Shown: positions 24,212 through 31,610, counted from the stretch's first letter. The stretch is 31,610 nt of DNA from Saprospiraceae bacterium UBA6168 (GCA_002435785.1 DIUC01000021.1:1-31610), one strand, 5' to 3'. The notes: generated by a model from the letters alone, not told the origin. Made by a program: numbers and translations.

Positions 24212-24904
24212 TTATTTTCCAAAAGAAAACGCCACGCCAACCCCCATCGCCGGGAATTGCGAAGCAAAAGCAGGCTCCAAGGAGGGCTTTATGCGCAGGC
24301 TGAGGTCGTCGCTCACGTCAAAAGTCTTGAGGTGGCAGTCCACGAACGCCTCGGCGGTGGCGACGAGGTGCAGCCCAAAAATACCGATGTAGGAAAGTTG
24401 TTTGTTCTTGTCGTACTGGTCACGCAGGCGCCTGAGGTCATTGGCCTTGAGGTTGGTGTTGGAAAACTCGTGCACCTTTCCCTGCCGTTCCAATAAATAC
24501 GCATCCCGCAGCCGTCGGTAGAGGTCCGTGTTGAACCTGGCCGAATAGATGAGCGCCGCATATCCCCCCCAGACGATGGGTGCTTTCCACCAGCGCCGGT
24601 TGTACAGTTGGCCCCCGCCGGGGAAGGCCAGCGATAGGTACAGCGCTTTGTTGGGGTTGGGGTAGTCCGATTTGAAAGTGCGGTAAAAGAAGCCGTGTTT
24701 TTTAATCGCCGAGCTGTCGGTGGGAGGTAGGAGCGGGGCGGTGCCAGTTGAGTCGACGGTAATGAAAAAGCGCTCTTCTGGTAGCGTATCTTGTTGGAAA
24801 ACAGGCGCTTGTACGTCAATCACCACGGAGTCAGGTACTTGGGCGAGGCACTTGCCCGACCCAGCCGCAGCCAACATCACTATGTAGATAATCCGTTTTT
24901 TCAT
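24212..24904 (-). CDS. DUF5683 domain protein with signal peptide
   Basis: A 230-residue exported protein. The start at 24904 gives a signal peptide (MKKRIIYIVMLAAAGSGKCLAQ). The longer frame upstream lacks one and is rejected. The mature N-terminus is a low-complexity linker. The DUF5683 core begins at about residue 78 (FKSDYPNPNKALYLSLAFPGGGQLYNRRWWKAPIVWGG), a glycine/tryptophan-rich membrane-associated hairpin, and ends with a beta-type C-terminus VGVAFSFGK. Function is unknown. It follows parB by 117 bp in the same direction; parA-parB-DUF5683 is an order I recall across Bacteroidota, so it is likely one operon. Confidence 0.9.
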   Translation of the reverse strand: MKKRIIYIVMLAAAGSGKCLAQVPDSVVIDVQAPVFQQDTLPEERFFITVDSTGTAPLLPPTDSSAIKKHGFFYRTFKSDYPNPNKALYLSLAFPGGGQLYNRRWWKAPIVWGGYAALIYSARFNTDLYRRLRDAYLLERQGKVHEFSNTNLKANDLRRLRDQYDKNKQLSYIGIFGLHLVATAEAFVDCHLKTFDVSDDLSLRIKPSLEPAFASQFPAMGVGVAFSFGK

Positions 24905-25021
24905 TTTTGAAAAACGCCTGAAAAAGCCAAGCTGGGGTTTCCTTTGCCAAAGATTAACGGGCCGCCATGTTGTCAATGGGAGAAGGCATTCCAAACATCC
25001 ATCAATCCAACCATCCAACAA

Positions 25022-25918
25022 TCAATTCTTCTCCAACAAATCCAAAATCCTGTTCAAGTCCTTGGTGTTGGTGAACGGGATGGCAATCTGGCCAGCGCCA
25101 GTAGCCTTTACCTTCAGTTGCACCTTGGCACCGAGGCGGCTGCGCAAGGAGTCCTGCACATTTTGGTAATCGGCACCGAGCTTGGGCTTGGCGGGTTTTG
25201 CCTTTTTGCCCTCGTTGTAGCTGCGGATGAGGTCTTCCGTTTCCCGCACCGAGAGTTTATCGGCAGTGATGGACTTGAAAATGGAATGCTGCATTGCAAA
25301 GTCCGTGATGCCGAGCAGCGCACGGGCATGGCCCATGGAGATGCTGTCCTCTTTCAGCCCTTTTTGGATGTCAGGCGGCAGTTTGAGCAGGCGCAGGAAG
25401 TTGGTGACGGTGCTGCGTTTTTTGCCGACCCGGTCGCTCAGGTTCTCGTGCGTCAGGCTGCACTCGTCAATGAGGCGCTGGTAGGTGATGGCCACTTCCA
25501 CGGCATTCAGGTCTTCCCGCTGGATGTTCTCGACCAACGCCATTTCAATCATCTCCTGGTCGTTGGCGAGGCGGATATAGGCTGGCACCTCGGTGAAGCC
25601 CGCCAGTTTTGAGGCTCGCATTCGCCGTTCACCAGAAATGAGCTGGTACTGCCTATCGGCCAACCGCCGCACCGTGATGGGCTGGATGAGGCCGTGCACC
25701 TTTAAGGATTCGGAGAGTTCCGCCAACGCCTCCGGGTCAAAATCCGTGCGGGGCTGGTAGGGGTTCACCTCGATTTCCGACAGCGGAATCATGGCCACGG
25801 TGTGGGTAAGCTCCCGTACCACCTCGGCTTGTTTCTCCTGCGATTGCGCTTCGATATTGGTCAGCAGCGCCCGAACGCCAAGGCCGAGGGCCGCTTTTTT
25901 TGCTACTTGTTTTGCCAT
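25022..25918 (-). CDS. parB: Chromosome-partitioning protein ParB
   Basis: A CTP-dependent DNA clamp that loads at parS and works with ParA in chromosome segregation. The 298 residues start at 25918 (MAKQVAKKAALGLGVRALL). They contain the ParB box NPYQPR (52-57), SLKVHGLIQPITVRR, the CTP-binding GERRMR (96-101), a central helix-turn-helix (LTHENLSDRVGKKRSTVTNFLRL) and a C-terminal dimerisation segment ending LDLLEKN. The upstream frame extension (25 codons) covers ATTGTTGAATTGTT-type leader repeats and is not used. I found no full parS-like palindrome by eye in this window. Confidence 0.95.
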   Translation of the reverse strand: MAKQVAKKAALGLGVRALLTNIEAQSQEKQAEVVRELTHTVAMIPLSEIEVNPYQPRTDFDPEALAELSESLKVHGLIQPITVRRLADRQYQLISGERRMRASKLAGFTEVPAYIRLANDQEMIEMALVENIQREDLNAVEVAITYQRLIDECSLTHENLSDRVGKKRSTVTNFLRLLKLPPDIQKGLKEDSISMGHARALLGITDFAMQHSIFKSITADKLSVRETEDLIRSYNEGKKAKPAKPKLGADYQNVQDSLRSRLGAKVQLKVKATGAGQIAIPFTNTKDLNRILDLLEKN

Positions 25919-26014
25919 AGGTCTGATTGTTGAATTGTTGGGATTGTTGAATTGTTTTGGACTCGCTGCGCAAAGCAGGCACCGACTGCCCACTGACCAC
26001 TGTCAAATTGCCTA

Positions 26015-26791
26015 CTACCGCAACCCGTCATTGTTCCTTTTCAAAAACTCCTTTGCCAAGTTCAAAAAGTTCGTCGTGCCACGGCTGCCAGCGTCGTACA
26101 TCACCACTGGTTGGTGCATGTTGGGCGCTTCGCTGATTTTGGCGTTCCGGTGGATGATGGTGTCGAACACTTTTTCCTTGTAAAAACTGCGCACCTCGTT
26201 CACCACCACGTTGGCGAGGCGGAGGCGGCTGTCATACATGGACAGCAGGATGCCCTCGATTTCGAGTTTTGGGTTCAAGTTCTGCTTCACCGAGTTGATG
26301 GTCTGCTGCAATTTGCCCAGCCCCTCCAGCGAAAAATATTCGCACTGCACGGGAATGATGACCGTGTCGGCGGCAGAAAGGGCGTTCAGCGTGATAAGGC
26401 CAAGCGAGGGCAGACAGTCAATGATGATGTAATCGTAGCTGTCCCGCACCCGGTTCAGTATGCCCTCCAGCACGTACTCTCGGCGGTTCCTCGACACCAG
26501 TTCTATCTCAGCGCCCACGAGGTCTATGTGCGAAGGGAGCAGGTGCAGGTTAGGCGTTTCCGTTTCGTAGATGGCCTCGGCGGGGTCGGCCTCGTTCACG
26601 AGGCAGTCGTAGATGCTGAGTTCGATGGCATCCTGGAACACCCCCACGCCCGACGACGAATTGGCCTGTGGGTCAACGTCCACCAGCAGCACTTTTTTCT
26701 CCAAAATGGCCAAACAAGCGGCCAAGTTGATGGCGGTCGTGGTTTTGCCCACCCCGCCTTTTTGGTTTGCTATCGCAATGATTTTACCCAT
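26015..26791 (-). CDS. parA: Chromosome-partitioning ATPase ParA (Soj)
   Basis: A Walker-type ATPase that pulls ParB-parS complexes apart along the nucleoid. The 258 residues begin MGKIIAIANQ, followed by the deviant Walker A KGGVGKTT (11-18). LLVDVDPQANSSSGVG, the Walker B-like DYIIIDCLPSLGLIT (about 119-133) and the late switch IPVQCEYFSLEGL follow. The size is that of chromosomal Soj proteins without an N-terminal HTH, as opposed to larger plasmid ParA. It lies 96 bp upstream of parB in the same direction. Confidence 0.96.
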   Translation of the reverse strand: MGKIIAIANQKGGVGKTTTAINLAACLAILEKKVLLVDVDPQANSSSGVGVFQDAIELSIYDCLVNEADPAEAIYETETPNLHLLPSHIDLVGAEIELVSRNRREYVLEGILNRVRDSYDYIIIDCLPSLGLITLNALSAADTVIIPVQCEYFSLEGLGKLQQTINSVKQNLNPKLEIEGILLSMYDSRLRLANVVVNEVRSFYKEKVFDTIIHRNAKISEAPNMHQPVVMYDAGSRGTTNFLNLAKEFLKRNNDGLR

Positions 26792-26796
26792 TCTGA

Positions 26797-26877
26797 AAAG
26801 GATTGAAGGATTGGAGGAAGGAAGGATTGAAGGAGCGGGATATTCAACCCTTCACGCCTTCAATCCTTCAATCCTTT
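26797..26877. repeat. GGATTGAA-word palindrome reaching into a coding sequence
   Basis: AAAGGATTGAAGGATTG (from 26798) pairs with CAATCCTTCAATCCTTT (ending at 26877). Further 8-bp words fill 26806-26868. The right arm covers the last codons of the UPF0173 gene (26852-26877). Confidence 0.8.
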
Positions 26878-27541
26878 CCCCAACGGCCGGCAAAAGTAGC
26901 CTTTTCCCTTTGGCTTCAAAAGCCTTTTTCGCTGCGTCGTGGTCTATTTTCACGGGTGGGAAGGTATCGAAGTGGCAGCCGATGATGGTATCGCACTCGA
27001 TGAACTCCGCTGCGAAGGCCGCATCGTCGTAGCCCATCGTGAAATTGTCACCCACGGGCAGGATGGCAAAGTCGAGCTTGGGGCAGGTGAGCGGGATGAG
27101 CTTCATGTCCATCGTGAGGGCCGTGTCGCCAGCGAAGTAGAAGCAGCCCTCGTCGTTCCAGATGACGAAGCCGCCGGGGTTGCCGCCGTAGGTGCCATCC
27201 GGCAGTACGCTGGAGTGGGTGGCGTACACGTATTTCACCCAACCAAAATCGAACTGGTACTTGCCGCCGTGGTTCATGCCGTGGCAATTTATGCCCTTGC
27301 CATCATAGTAGGTGGCTATTTCGTAGTTGGAAATGATGGTGGCCCCGTTTTGTTTCGCAATGCGCTCGGCATCCGCTACGTGATCGCCGTGGCCGTGCGA
27401 GAGCAGCACGTAGTCCGCCTTGATGTCGTCCACGTTGATGCTGGCTGCCGCCGGGTTTGGCGAGATGAAGGGGTCGAAGACGAGGTTTTTTCCCCCGAAC
27501 TCGATATGGAAGCTGGAATGGCCGTAATAAGTGATTTTCAT
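26852..27541 (-). CDS. UPF0173 metal-dependent hydrolase (metallo-beta-lactamase fold)
   Basis: A 229-residue cytoplasmic protein with the metal-binding motif H49-G-H51-G-D53-H54, a further His at 109 (ATHS), Asp139 in the block AGDTALTMDM, and GCHFDTFPPVK (189-199). It starts MKITYYGHSSF (27541; another ATG two codons upstream is possible). The layout matches the UPF0173/YtkL family of MBL-fold hydrolases, whose substrate is generally unknown. The last residues (ERIEGLKA) are encoded by the GGATTGAA palindrome arm. A -7-like element 20 nt upstream implies a very short leader. Confidence 0.92.
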   Translation of the reverse strand: MKITYYGHSSFHIEFGGKNLVFDPFISPNPAAASINVDDIKADYVLLSHGHGDHVADAERIAKQNGATIISNYEIATYYDGKGINCHGMNHGGKYQFDFGWVKYVYATHSSVLPDGTYGGNPGGFVIWNDEGCFYFAGDTALTMDMKLIPLTCPKLDFAILPVGDNFTMGYDDAAFAAEFIECDTIIGCHFDTFPPVKIDHDAAKKAFEAKGKRLLLPAVGERIEGLKA

Positions 27542-27560
27542 GCGCATTTTTTTTGTGGGG

Positions 27561-27568
27561 CAAAGGTA
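27561..27568 (-). promoter_or_regulatory. -7 promoter element for the UPF0173 gene
   Basis: The minus strand reads TACCTTTG, an exact TAnnTTTG match. It is 20 nt before the start codon, giving a leader of roughly 8-14 nt. Confidence 0.5.
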
Positions 27569-27613
27569 AGACCATGTTTGGGATTTGATGACCATAACGG
27601 ATTGTAGTTATGC

Positions 27614-27763
27614 CCGTTCCGTAGGAACGAAATCTTTGTAGAACCGCTGGTCAGACCTGTTTCGCCGTTCCGTAGGAACGGTATTTTGCTTGAAAGATGC
27701 CGTTCCTACGGAACGGATGTCGCTTATATGCCGATTCTACAAAGATGTCGTCCCGCTTGGACG
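27614..27763. repeat. REP-like cluster of CCGTTCC palindromes
   Basis: Three close copies of a 16-17-bp palindrome (CCGTTCC-GTA-GGAACGG) lie at 27614-27629, 27665-27681 and, inverted, 27700-27716. A fourth, diverged copy (CGTCCCGCTTGGACG) is at 27749-27763. The outer copies are linked to ATCTTTGTAGAA (27632-27643) and its exact complement TTCTACAAAGAT (27735-27746), so the whole block is itself a palindrome. The rest of 27764-27924 is an AT-rich leader to the fasciclin gene without a gene of its own. Confidence 0.85.
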
Positions 27764-27924
27764 CTATCAACCTGCTGTCAATGTTGGTTTTTGCCGTTCT
27801 GGATTATTTTGTTTAATCTATTTTGGAAAAAAAGTTCAACAAACTGAAAACCTAAACCGCACCTTCCTGTTTCAAGTCCGGTTTTAACAAAAACCAACTA
27901 TCACTTATTTTCTAACTGAAAAAA

Positions 27925-28866
27925 ATGCGTAAGATGAAAAAGTTAAGTTTCCTGTTTAGTTTTTTGATGCTCGGCCTCGTGGCCACTTCGTTCTTCTCCT
28001 GTAAGGACGATGACAACGACACGCCCAAGCCACAGACCATCGCAGAGATTGCCGCTGACGATGCACAGTTCAGCACTTTGGTGACCGCCCTTGAGCGCAC
28101 CAACCTGACCAGCGTACTCAATGGTGCAGGCACTTTCACGGTATTTGCGCCAACCAACGCTGCCTTCACGGCTGCTGGCATCAACGTAAACACCATCCCG
28201 GTTGATCAATTGACCGATGTGCTGCTGTACCACGTGCTTGGCGCAACGGTAAAATCCACCGACCTGCAAGCTGGCCAAACCTACGCCACCACTGCCTCCA
28301 CGGCTGGCCCCGGTGATACCCAGCTTTCCGTGTTGATTGAAAAGACAGGTGCTGCGGTGAAAGTCAATGGCGCTGCCAACGTGACTTCTGCCGACGTGAC
28401 CGCTACCAACGGCGTCATCCATGTGGTGGATGCAGTGCTGCTGCCACTCAACGTGGTGGGCCATGCGGCTGCCAACTCCAACTTCTCTTCATTGGTGGGT
28501 GCTTTGGGTGCAGCTTCTGGCGACCTGGTATCCGTGCTAAGTGGTGCAGGCCCGTTCACGGTCTTCGCTCCGCTGAACAGCGCCTTCGCTGAGATTGCTG
28601 CGGTGACTGCAACCTTGACCCCCGAACAATTGGCCAAAGTGCTGACCTACCACGTGGTGGGCGGCAATGTGCGTTCCAGCGCCCTGACCAATGGCATGTC
28701 CGTTGCTACCGTCAACGGCGAAAACTTCACCGTCAACATCGCTGGCAGCACCGTGACGCTGACCGATGCCAACGGCGGCATCTCCACCGTCGTGCTCACG
28801 GATGTACAAGCTACCAATGGCGTCATCCATGTGCTGAACAAGGTGATTATCCCAGCTAACCTCTGA
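27925..28866 (+). CDS. Fasciclin (FAS1) domain lipoprotein, two domains
   Basis: A 313-residue predicted lipoprotein. The signal peptide ends in a lipobox with Cys26 (TSFFS-C), followed by an acidic linker (KDDDNDTPKP). Two FAS1 domains span about residues 38-172 and 176-311. Each has an early strand-turn (GTFTVFAPTNAAF; GPFTVFAPLNSAF), an LxxVLxYHV helix (LLYHVLG; LTYHVVG) and the terminal TNGVIHV motif. FAS1 domains mediate adhesion and matrix contacts, so a surface role is plausible but inferred. Codon use is GC-rich like neighbouring core genes. It ends in a strong terminator and has no operon partner. Confidence 0.94.
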   Translation: MRKMKKLSFLFSFLMLGLVATSFFSCKDDDNDTPKPQTIAEIAADDAQFSTLVTALERTNLTSVLNGAGTFTVFAPTNAAFTAAGINVNTIPVDQLTDVLLYHVLGATVKSTDLQAGQTYATTASTAGPGDTQLSVLIEKTGAAVKVNGAANVTSADVTATNGVIHVVDAVLLPLNVVGHAAANSNFSSLVGALGAASGDLVSVLSGAGPFTVFAPLNSAFAEIAAVTATLTPEQLAKVLTYHVVGGNVRSSALTNGMSVATVNGENFTVNIAGSTVTLTDANGGISTVVLTDVQATNGVIHVLNKVIIPANL

Positions 28867-28892
28867 TTTTAGTGGTAAAGCTAAAGTAGCTT

Positions 28893-28932
28893 AACGCCCT
28901 GCTGGACACGTGCCATGCAGGGCGTTTTTTTT
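28893..28932 (+). terminator. Terminator of the fasciclin lipoprotein gene
   Basis: AACGCCCTGC (28893-28902) pairs perfectly with GCAGGGCGTT (28917-28926) with a 14-nt loop, then T-run to 28932. 28933-29138 holds no gene or repeat that I can identify. Confidence 0.9.
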
Positions 28933-29138
28933 ATCCCGACTTCCCAGACGGCGACCCATCCAAGCTCACCTCGTTTTCCCCAGGGAATGTAGCTGGCCGG
29001 CCCATGCAGGTAGGTGTTTGAGGTTGTTTGTGGGGTGTTAGAATGGTTTGGAATGGCTGTAAATCATTGCAAATCAACCATTTGTACAATCATCAATTCG
29101 ATGGAGACCCACACTAATTGCCATGAAAAACTTCGTTC

Positions 29139-29180
29139 GCCGAACGCCTCGGATGGATTGCCGAACGCCTCGCTGGGATA
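29139..29180. repeat. Two 21-bp GCCGAACGCCTCG units
   Basis: Two adjacent 21-bp units, both beginning GCCGAACGCCTCG (29139-29159 and 29160-29180). They precede the larger array and share the CCTCGGATG core with it. Confidence 0.7.
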
Positions 29181-29206
29181 CTTTTCTCTATAGATGGACT
29201 GGAAGG

Positions 29207-29440
29207 CTCCTCGGATGCGTTCCCTTACTCCTCGGTTGGATCACTACGCTCCTCAAATGCGTTCCCTTACTCCTCCCTTGAAGCACCTAAGCCCCTCGGA
29301 TGCGTTCCCTTGCTCCTAAAATGCATTCCCTTACTCCTCGTTTGAAGCACCTAAGCTCCTCGGATGCTTTCCCTTGCTCCTCGTTTGAAGCACCTAAGCT
29401 CCTCGGATGCATTCCCTTACTCCTCGGATGCGTTGCTGCG
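29207..29440. repeat. 21/22-bp intergenic minisatellite, 11 units
   Basis: Eleven units, almost all beginning CTCCTC. Type A (21 bp, CTCCTCGGATGC then TTCCCTTA/G) is at 29207, 29249, 29292, 29313, 29356 and 29399. Type B (21-22 bp, CTCCTCGTTTGAAGCACC or similar) is at 29228, 29270, 29334 and 29377. A decayed last unit is at 29420. A and B mostly alternate, giving a 42-43-bp period. The remaining 29441-29826 has no gene I can support. Confidence 0.85.
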
Positions 29441-29934
29441 CGACTGAAGCCGACTGCGGAGCATATTTGAGTTTTTAATTTGGCGGTGCCTGCCTTGGCC
29501 CTCGTCACAAAAACCTGTAACGAGCAGGAACTTGGACCCGCCTTGCCGGGAAGATTTGTGGCCAATGACAGAAAAAAAGGCAAAACTTCCCAAAAAAAAT
29601 GGGTTGGGGATACCACTGATATGCAAAAAAACGATATTCGCCCGGGCTTGCAGGGCATTGCTTTTTTGCGGTGGATGCGGTGACGGGATTTCTTGCCTTG
29701 CGACTTATGAGGGGCGAAGCCATGCGCGGAGGGGTAGGGGGATGCTTTCTGGAGGGTGCATGGGGGGGAAGGCAAAACTGGACTTGCTCGGCTTGTAGGG
29801 TGTAAGGTAGTTTCAAGCGGATTTTCTACATTTGTGCGGGATGTGTGAAAGGTTTGCATGTTATCACGTTGTGTGCAATTTTAGGGACAGCACAAACCAT
29901 GTGCTAACAAATAATTACAGACAAATTTTTTCGT

Positions 29935-29942
29935 TACATTTG
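29935..29942 (+). promoter_or_regulatory. -7 promoter element for the adenine methylase
   Basis: TACATTTG, an exact TAnnTTTG match, lies 18 nt before the methylase ATG. A second TACATTTG lies at 29827-29834. Between them is an AGCACA/TGTGCT inverted repeat (29889-29905). Confidence 0.5.
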
Positions 29943-29959
29943 GCAAGACATATTTTTAA

Positions 29960-30874
29960 ATGAAATTACCACATCCAATTCCATATCAGGGCAGTAAACG
30001 CAACTTGGCAGACCAAATCATGCGGTTTTATCCTGACGACTTTCACCGACTTATTGAACCCTTTGCTGGTTCAGCAGCTATGACAATTGCTTCTGCTTTT
30101 TATTTCAAAGCAAACCACTTTATTATCAATGACATTAACGAGCCGTTGACACAACTTTGGGACAGCATTATAAACAACCCAAAAACAATCATCAAACAAT
30201 ATCACGACATTTGGCACGGACAGCCCCGCATTGGCGGGAAAGAAGAATATTATTACCAAATCCGTGACACATTCAATGAAACCAAAAAACCTGAATATCT
30301 TTTATTCCTTTTAGCCAAATGTGTTAAGGCGGCTGTGCGTTACAATGCACAAGGTGGTTTTAACCAAAGTCCTGACAAAAGAAGGCTTGGACGAAATCCG
30401 CAAATGATGAGAGATGATATTTTAAGCGTTTCTCATTTGCTCAAAGGAAAGACAGAAATATACTCCACTGATTATTCAAATATTCTTGATTTAGCAACTT
30501 CTGACGATTTGGTTTACATGGACCCGCCATATCAAGGCACAGGATTAAATGGTGGCTTTAACTATGCTGGTAATATTGAGTTTGACAATTTTGTTGTTTC
30601 ACTCTTTGAACTTAATCACAAGAACATTCCATACATTTTGAGTTATGACGGAAGGACTGGCGATAAAACTTTTGGCAACCCGCTTCCTGACAGTCTTAAC
30701 CTGACGAAAATCGAAATTAATGCAGGACGTTCTTCGCAAGCAACGCTCCTGAGCAGGAAAGAAATTACTTATGAAGCTGTTTTTCTTTCGCCTGCACTTG
30801 TTTCTAAAATAGACTTGCAAAAAGTTACAGGAAAACAAATATATCAAACAGACCTTTTTGCAACACATGGCTAA
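29960..30874 (+). CDS. DNA adenine methylase (D12/Dam family), restriction-modification M subunit
   Basis: Transfers a methyl group from S-adenosylmethionine to adenine N6 in a specific DNA site. The 304 residues show the alpha-class order: motif X PYQGSKR (8-14), motif I EPFAGSAAM (33-41), motif II region NDIN (57-60), and motif IV DPPY (188-191). A target-recognition region lies between about 70 and 180. All key residues are present, so it should be active; the site cannot be read from sequence. Its 3' end overlaps the HNH endonuclease ATG by 8 nt, a typical R-M operon. It is AT-richer than the core genes in this window, suggesting horizontal acquisition. Confidence 0.94.
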   Translation: MKLPHPIPYQGSKRNLADQIMRFYPDDFHRLIEPFAGSAAMTIASAFYFKANHFIINDINEPLTQLWDSIINNPKTIIKQYHDIWHGQPRIGGKEEYYYQIRDTFNETKKPEYLLFLLAKCVKAAVRYNAQGGFNQSPDKRRLGRNPQMMRDDILSVSHLLKGKTEIYSTDYSNILDLATSDDLVYMDPPYQGTGLNGGFNYAGNIEFDNFVVSLFELNHKNIPYILSYDGRTGDKTFGNPLPDSLNLTKIEINAGRSSQATLLSRKEITYEAVFLSPALVSKIDLQKVTGKQIYQTDLFATHG

Positions 30875-31601
30875 TAAAAAAGCAACCTATCCAAAAGAAT
30901 TTTTAGAACACGTCAAATCAATAACAAATAAGAGAGCTAAGATTGTTATTGACCATATTCTTCAACATGGTTTTATCACGACCGAAGACTTAGAAACCAC
31001 ATACGGTTACAGCCATCCACCAAGAGCAGCAAGGGATGTCAGAGAAACCGGCATTCCGCTTGAAACTTTTAAAGCAAAATCAGAATCTGGTAAATCAATT
31101 GCAGCATACAAGTTTGGTGACGTTACAAAACTTCAAGTCAACAGAATTGCAGGTAGAGTAACATTTCCAAAAGATTTTAAGCGCAAACTTTATGAGTTAG
31201 GTAAAGGTAGGTGTTACATCTGCAATGGAGCATTTGAAGAACGCTATTTGCAAGTTGACCACAGGGTTCCTTATGAAGTTGGTGGCGACACAGCCGACGC
31301 AAGAAACATTTAAGATTTTATACTTTTGTGTGGGTCATGCAATAGAGCTAAATCCTGGAGTTGTGAGCATTGCGACAACTGGCAAAAAGAAAAAAAGCCA
31401 TCTCTATGTATGCAATGCTATTGGGGAAGTCCGACAAACTATAATCACATTGCCCTAAAAGAAATCAGACGACTTGACCTGCAATGGACTGGTGACGAAG
31501 TAAAATATTATGACGCTATCAGACTCATTGCAGAGCAGAACAAAATCGAACTTCCTGACTTTGTAAAAACTATAATAGCCGACAAGTCGAAAAAACGATG
31601 A
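30867..31601 (+). pseudogene. HNH restriction endonuclease split by an in-frame TAA
   Basis: Partner endonuclease of the adenine methylase. From ATG 30867 the frame runs 148 codons and stops at TAA 31311-31313. It then continues in the same frame for 95 codons to TGA 31599-31601 with clear homology to the rest of the same protein. Residues 1-100 are an N-terminal recognition-type part (GFITTEDLETTYGYSHPPRA). The HNH/zinc part starts C116-Y-I-C119 and D131-H132, then after the stop resumes C155-G-S-C158-N159-R-A-K-S-W and C166-E-H-C169. The stop thus separates the catalytic His from the conserved Asn and the second cysteine pairs. A single change (for example CAA to TAA) would explain it. A truncated 148-residue product should be inactive. 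Sequencing error is the main alternative. Confidence 0.85.
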
Positions 31602-31610
31602 AAAGAAAAA

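Noticed and set aside
25022..26791. Plasmid or integrated-element partition system
   Set aside because: ParA lacks the N-terminal HTH of plasmid types, and the parA-parB-DUF5683 order and core-like base composition indicate the chromosomal system.
24212..26791. parS site beside parAB
   Set aside because: I looked for GTTnCACGTGnAAC-like palindromes and saw none; a motif scan is needed to be certain.
27690..27887. 65-codon plus-strand frame before the fasciclin gene
   Set aside because: Its first half is REP-like palindrome sequence and it shows no protein-like features.
29287..29859. 190-codon minus-strand frame through the second minisatellite
   Set aside because: Its C-terminal part is only repeat-derived peptide, the rest is low-complexity with no recognisable domain, and no promoter-like element precedes it.

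Overview
This window reads as chromosomal DNA from a member of the Bacteroidota. The evidence is lineage-typical gene content (DUF4270, DUF4290, DUF5683, DUF6804, short 'glycogen synthase', dimeric-type glycyl-tRNA synthetase), lipoprotein signals, and several TAnnTTTG-type -7 promoter elements in place of Shine-Dalgarno-dependent starts. Intergenic repeats resemble those I associate with the Saprospiria/Chitinophagia side of the phylum. No rRNA or tRNA is visible, so the genus cannot be fixed.

Layout: 1-2040 is an accessory stretch with small AT-rich genes (two tiny membrane proteins, an Rpn-family nuclease, a small lipoprotein) and a 70-bp attC-like palindrome. 2092-3875 holds an internally duplicated protein of unknown function, a 21-bp minisatellite, and a GxxExxY gene bracketed by two copies of one hairpin repeat. 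3876-10268 is a minus-strand housekeeping block: glyQS, uppP, rpsT, nhaD, a CvfB-like S1 protein and panC. 10639-18583 is mostly plus-strand: a glycogen-synthase-like protein, a DUF4270 lipoprotein, glmS, DUF4290, an aquaglyceroporin, tsaE and alanine dehydrogenase. 18590-19038 is a four-helix-bundle gene flanked by inverted repeats, followed by a membrane-inserted patatin-like protein, trxA (minus), an Lrp/AsnC regulator and a TraB/GumN protein. 23638-27541 is minus-strand again: an RDD protein, DUF5683, parB, parA and a UPF0173 metal-dependent hydrolase. 27925-28866 is a two-domain fasciclin lipoprotein. About 1 kb without genes follows, holding a second 21-bp minisatellite.

The right end (29960-31601) is an AT-rich, probably acquired, type II restriction-modification pair. 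An intact Dam-family adenine methylase overlaps an HNH endonuclease that is cut in two by one in-frame TAA inside its HNH/zinc region. As written, the methylase is an orphan.

The most unusual theme lies between the genes. Many intergenic regions carry a palindrome built from a different tandem word of 7-9 bp. Two minisatellites share a 21-bp period with two alternating unit types. Two small genes (four-helix bundle and GxxExxY) each sit between repeats that face each other or are copies of one another.
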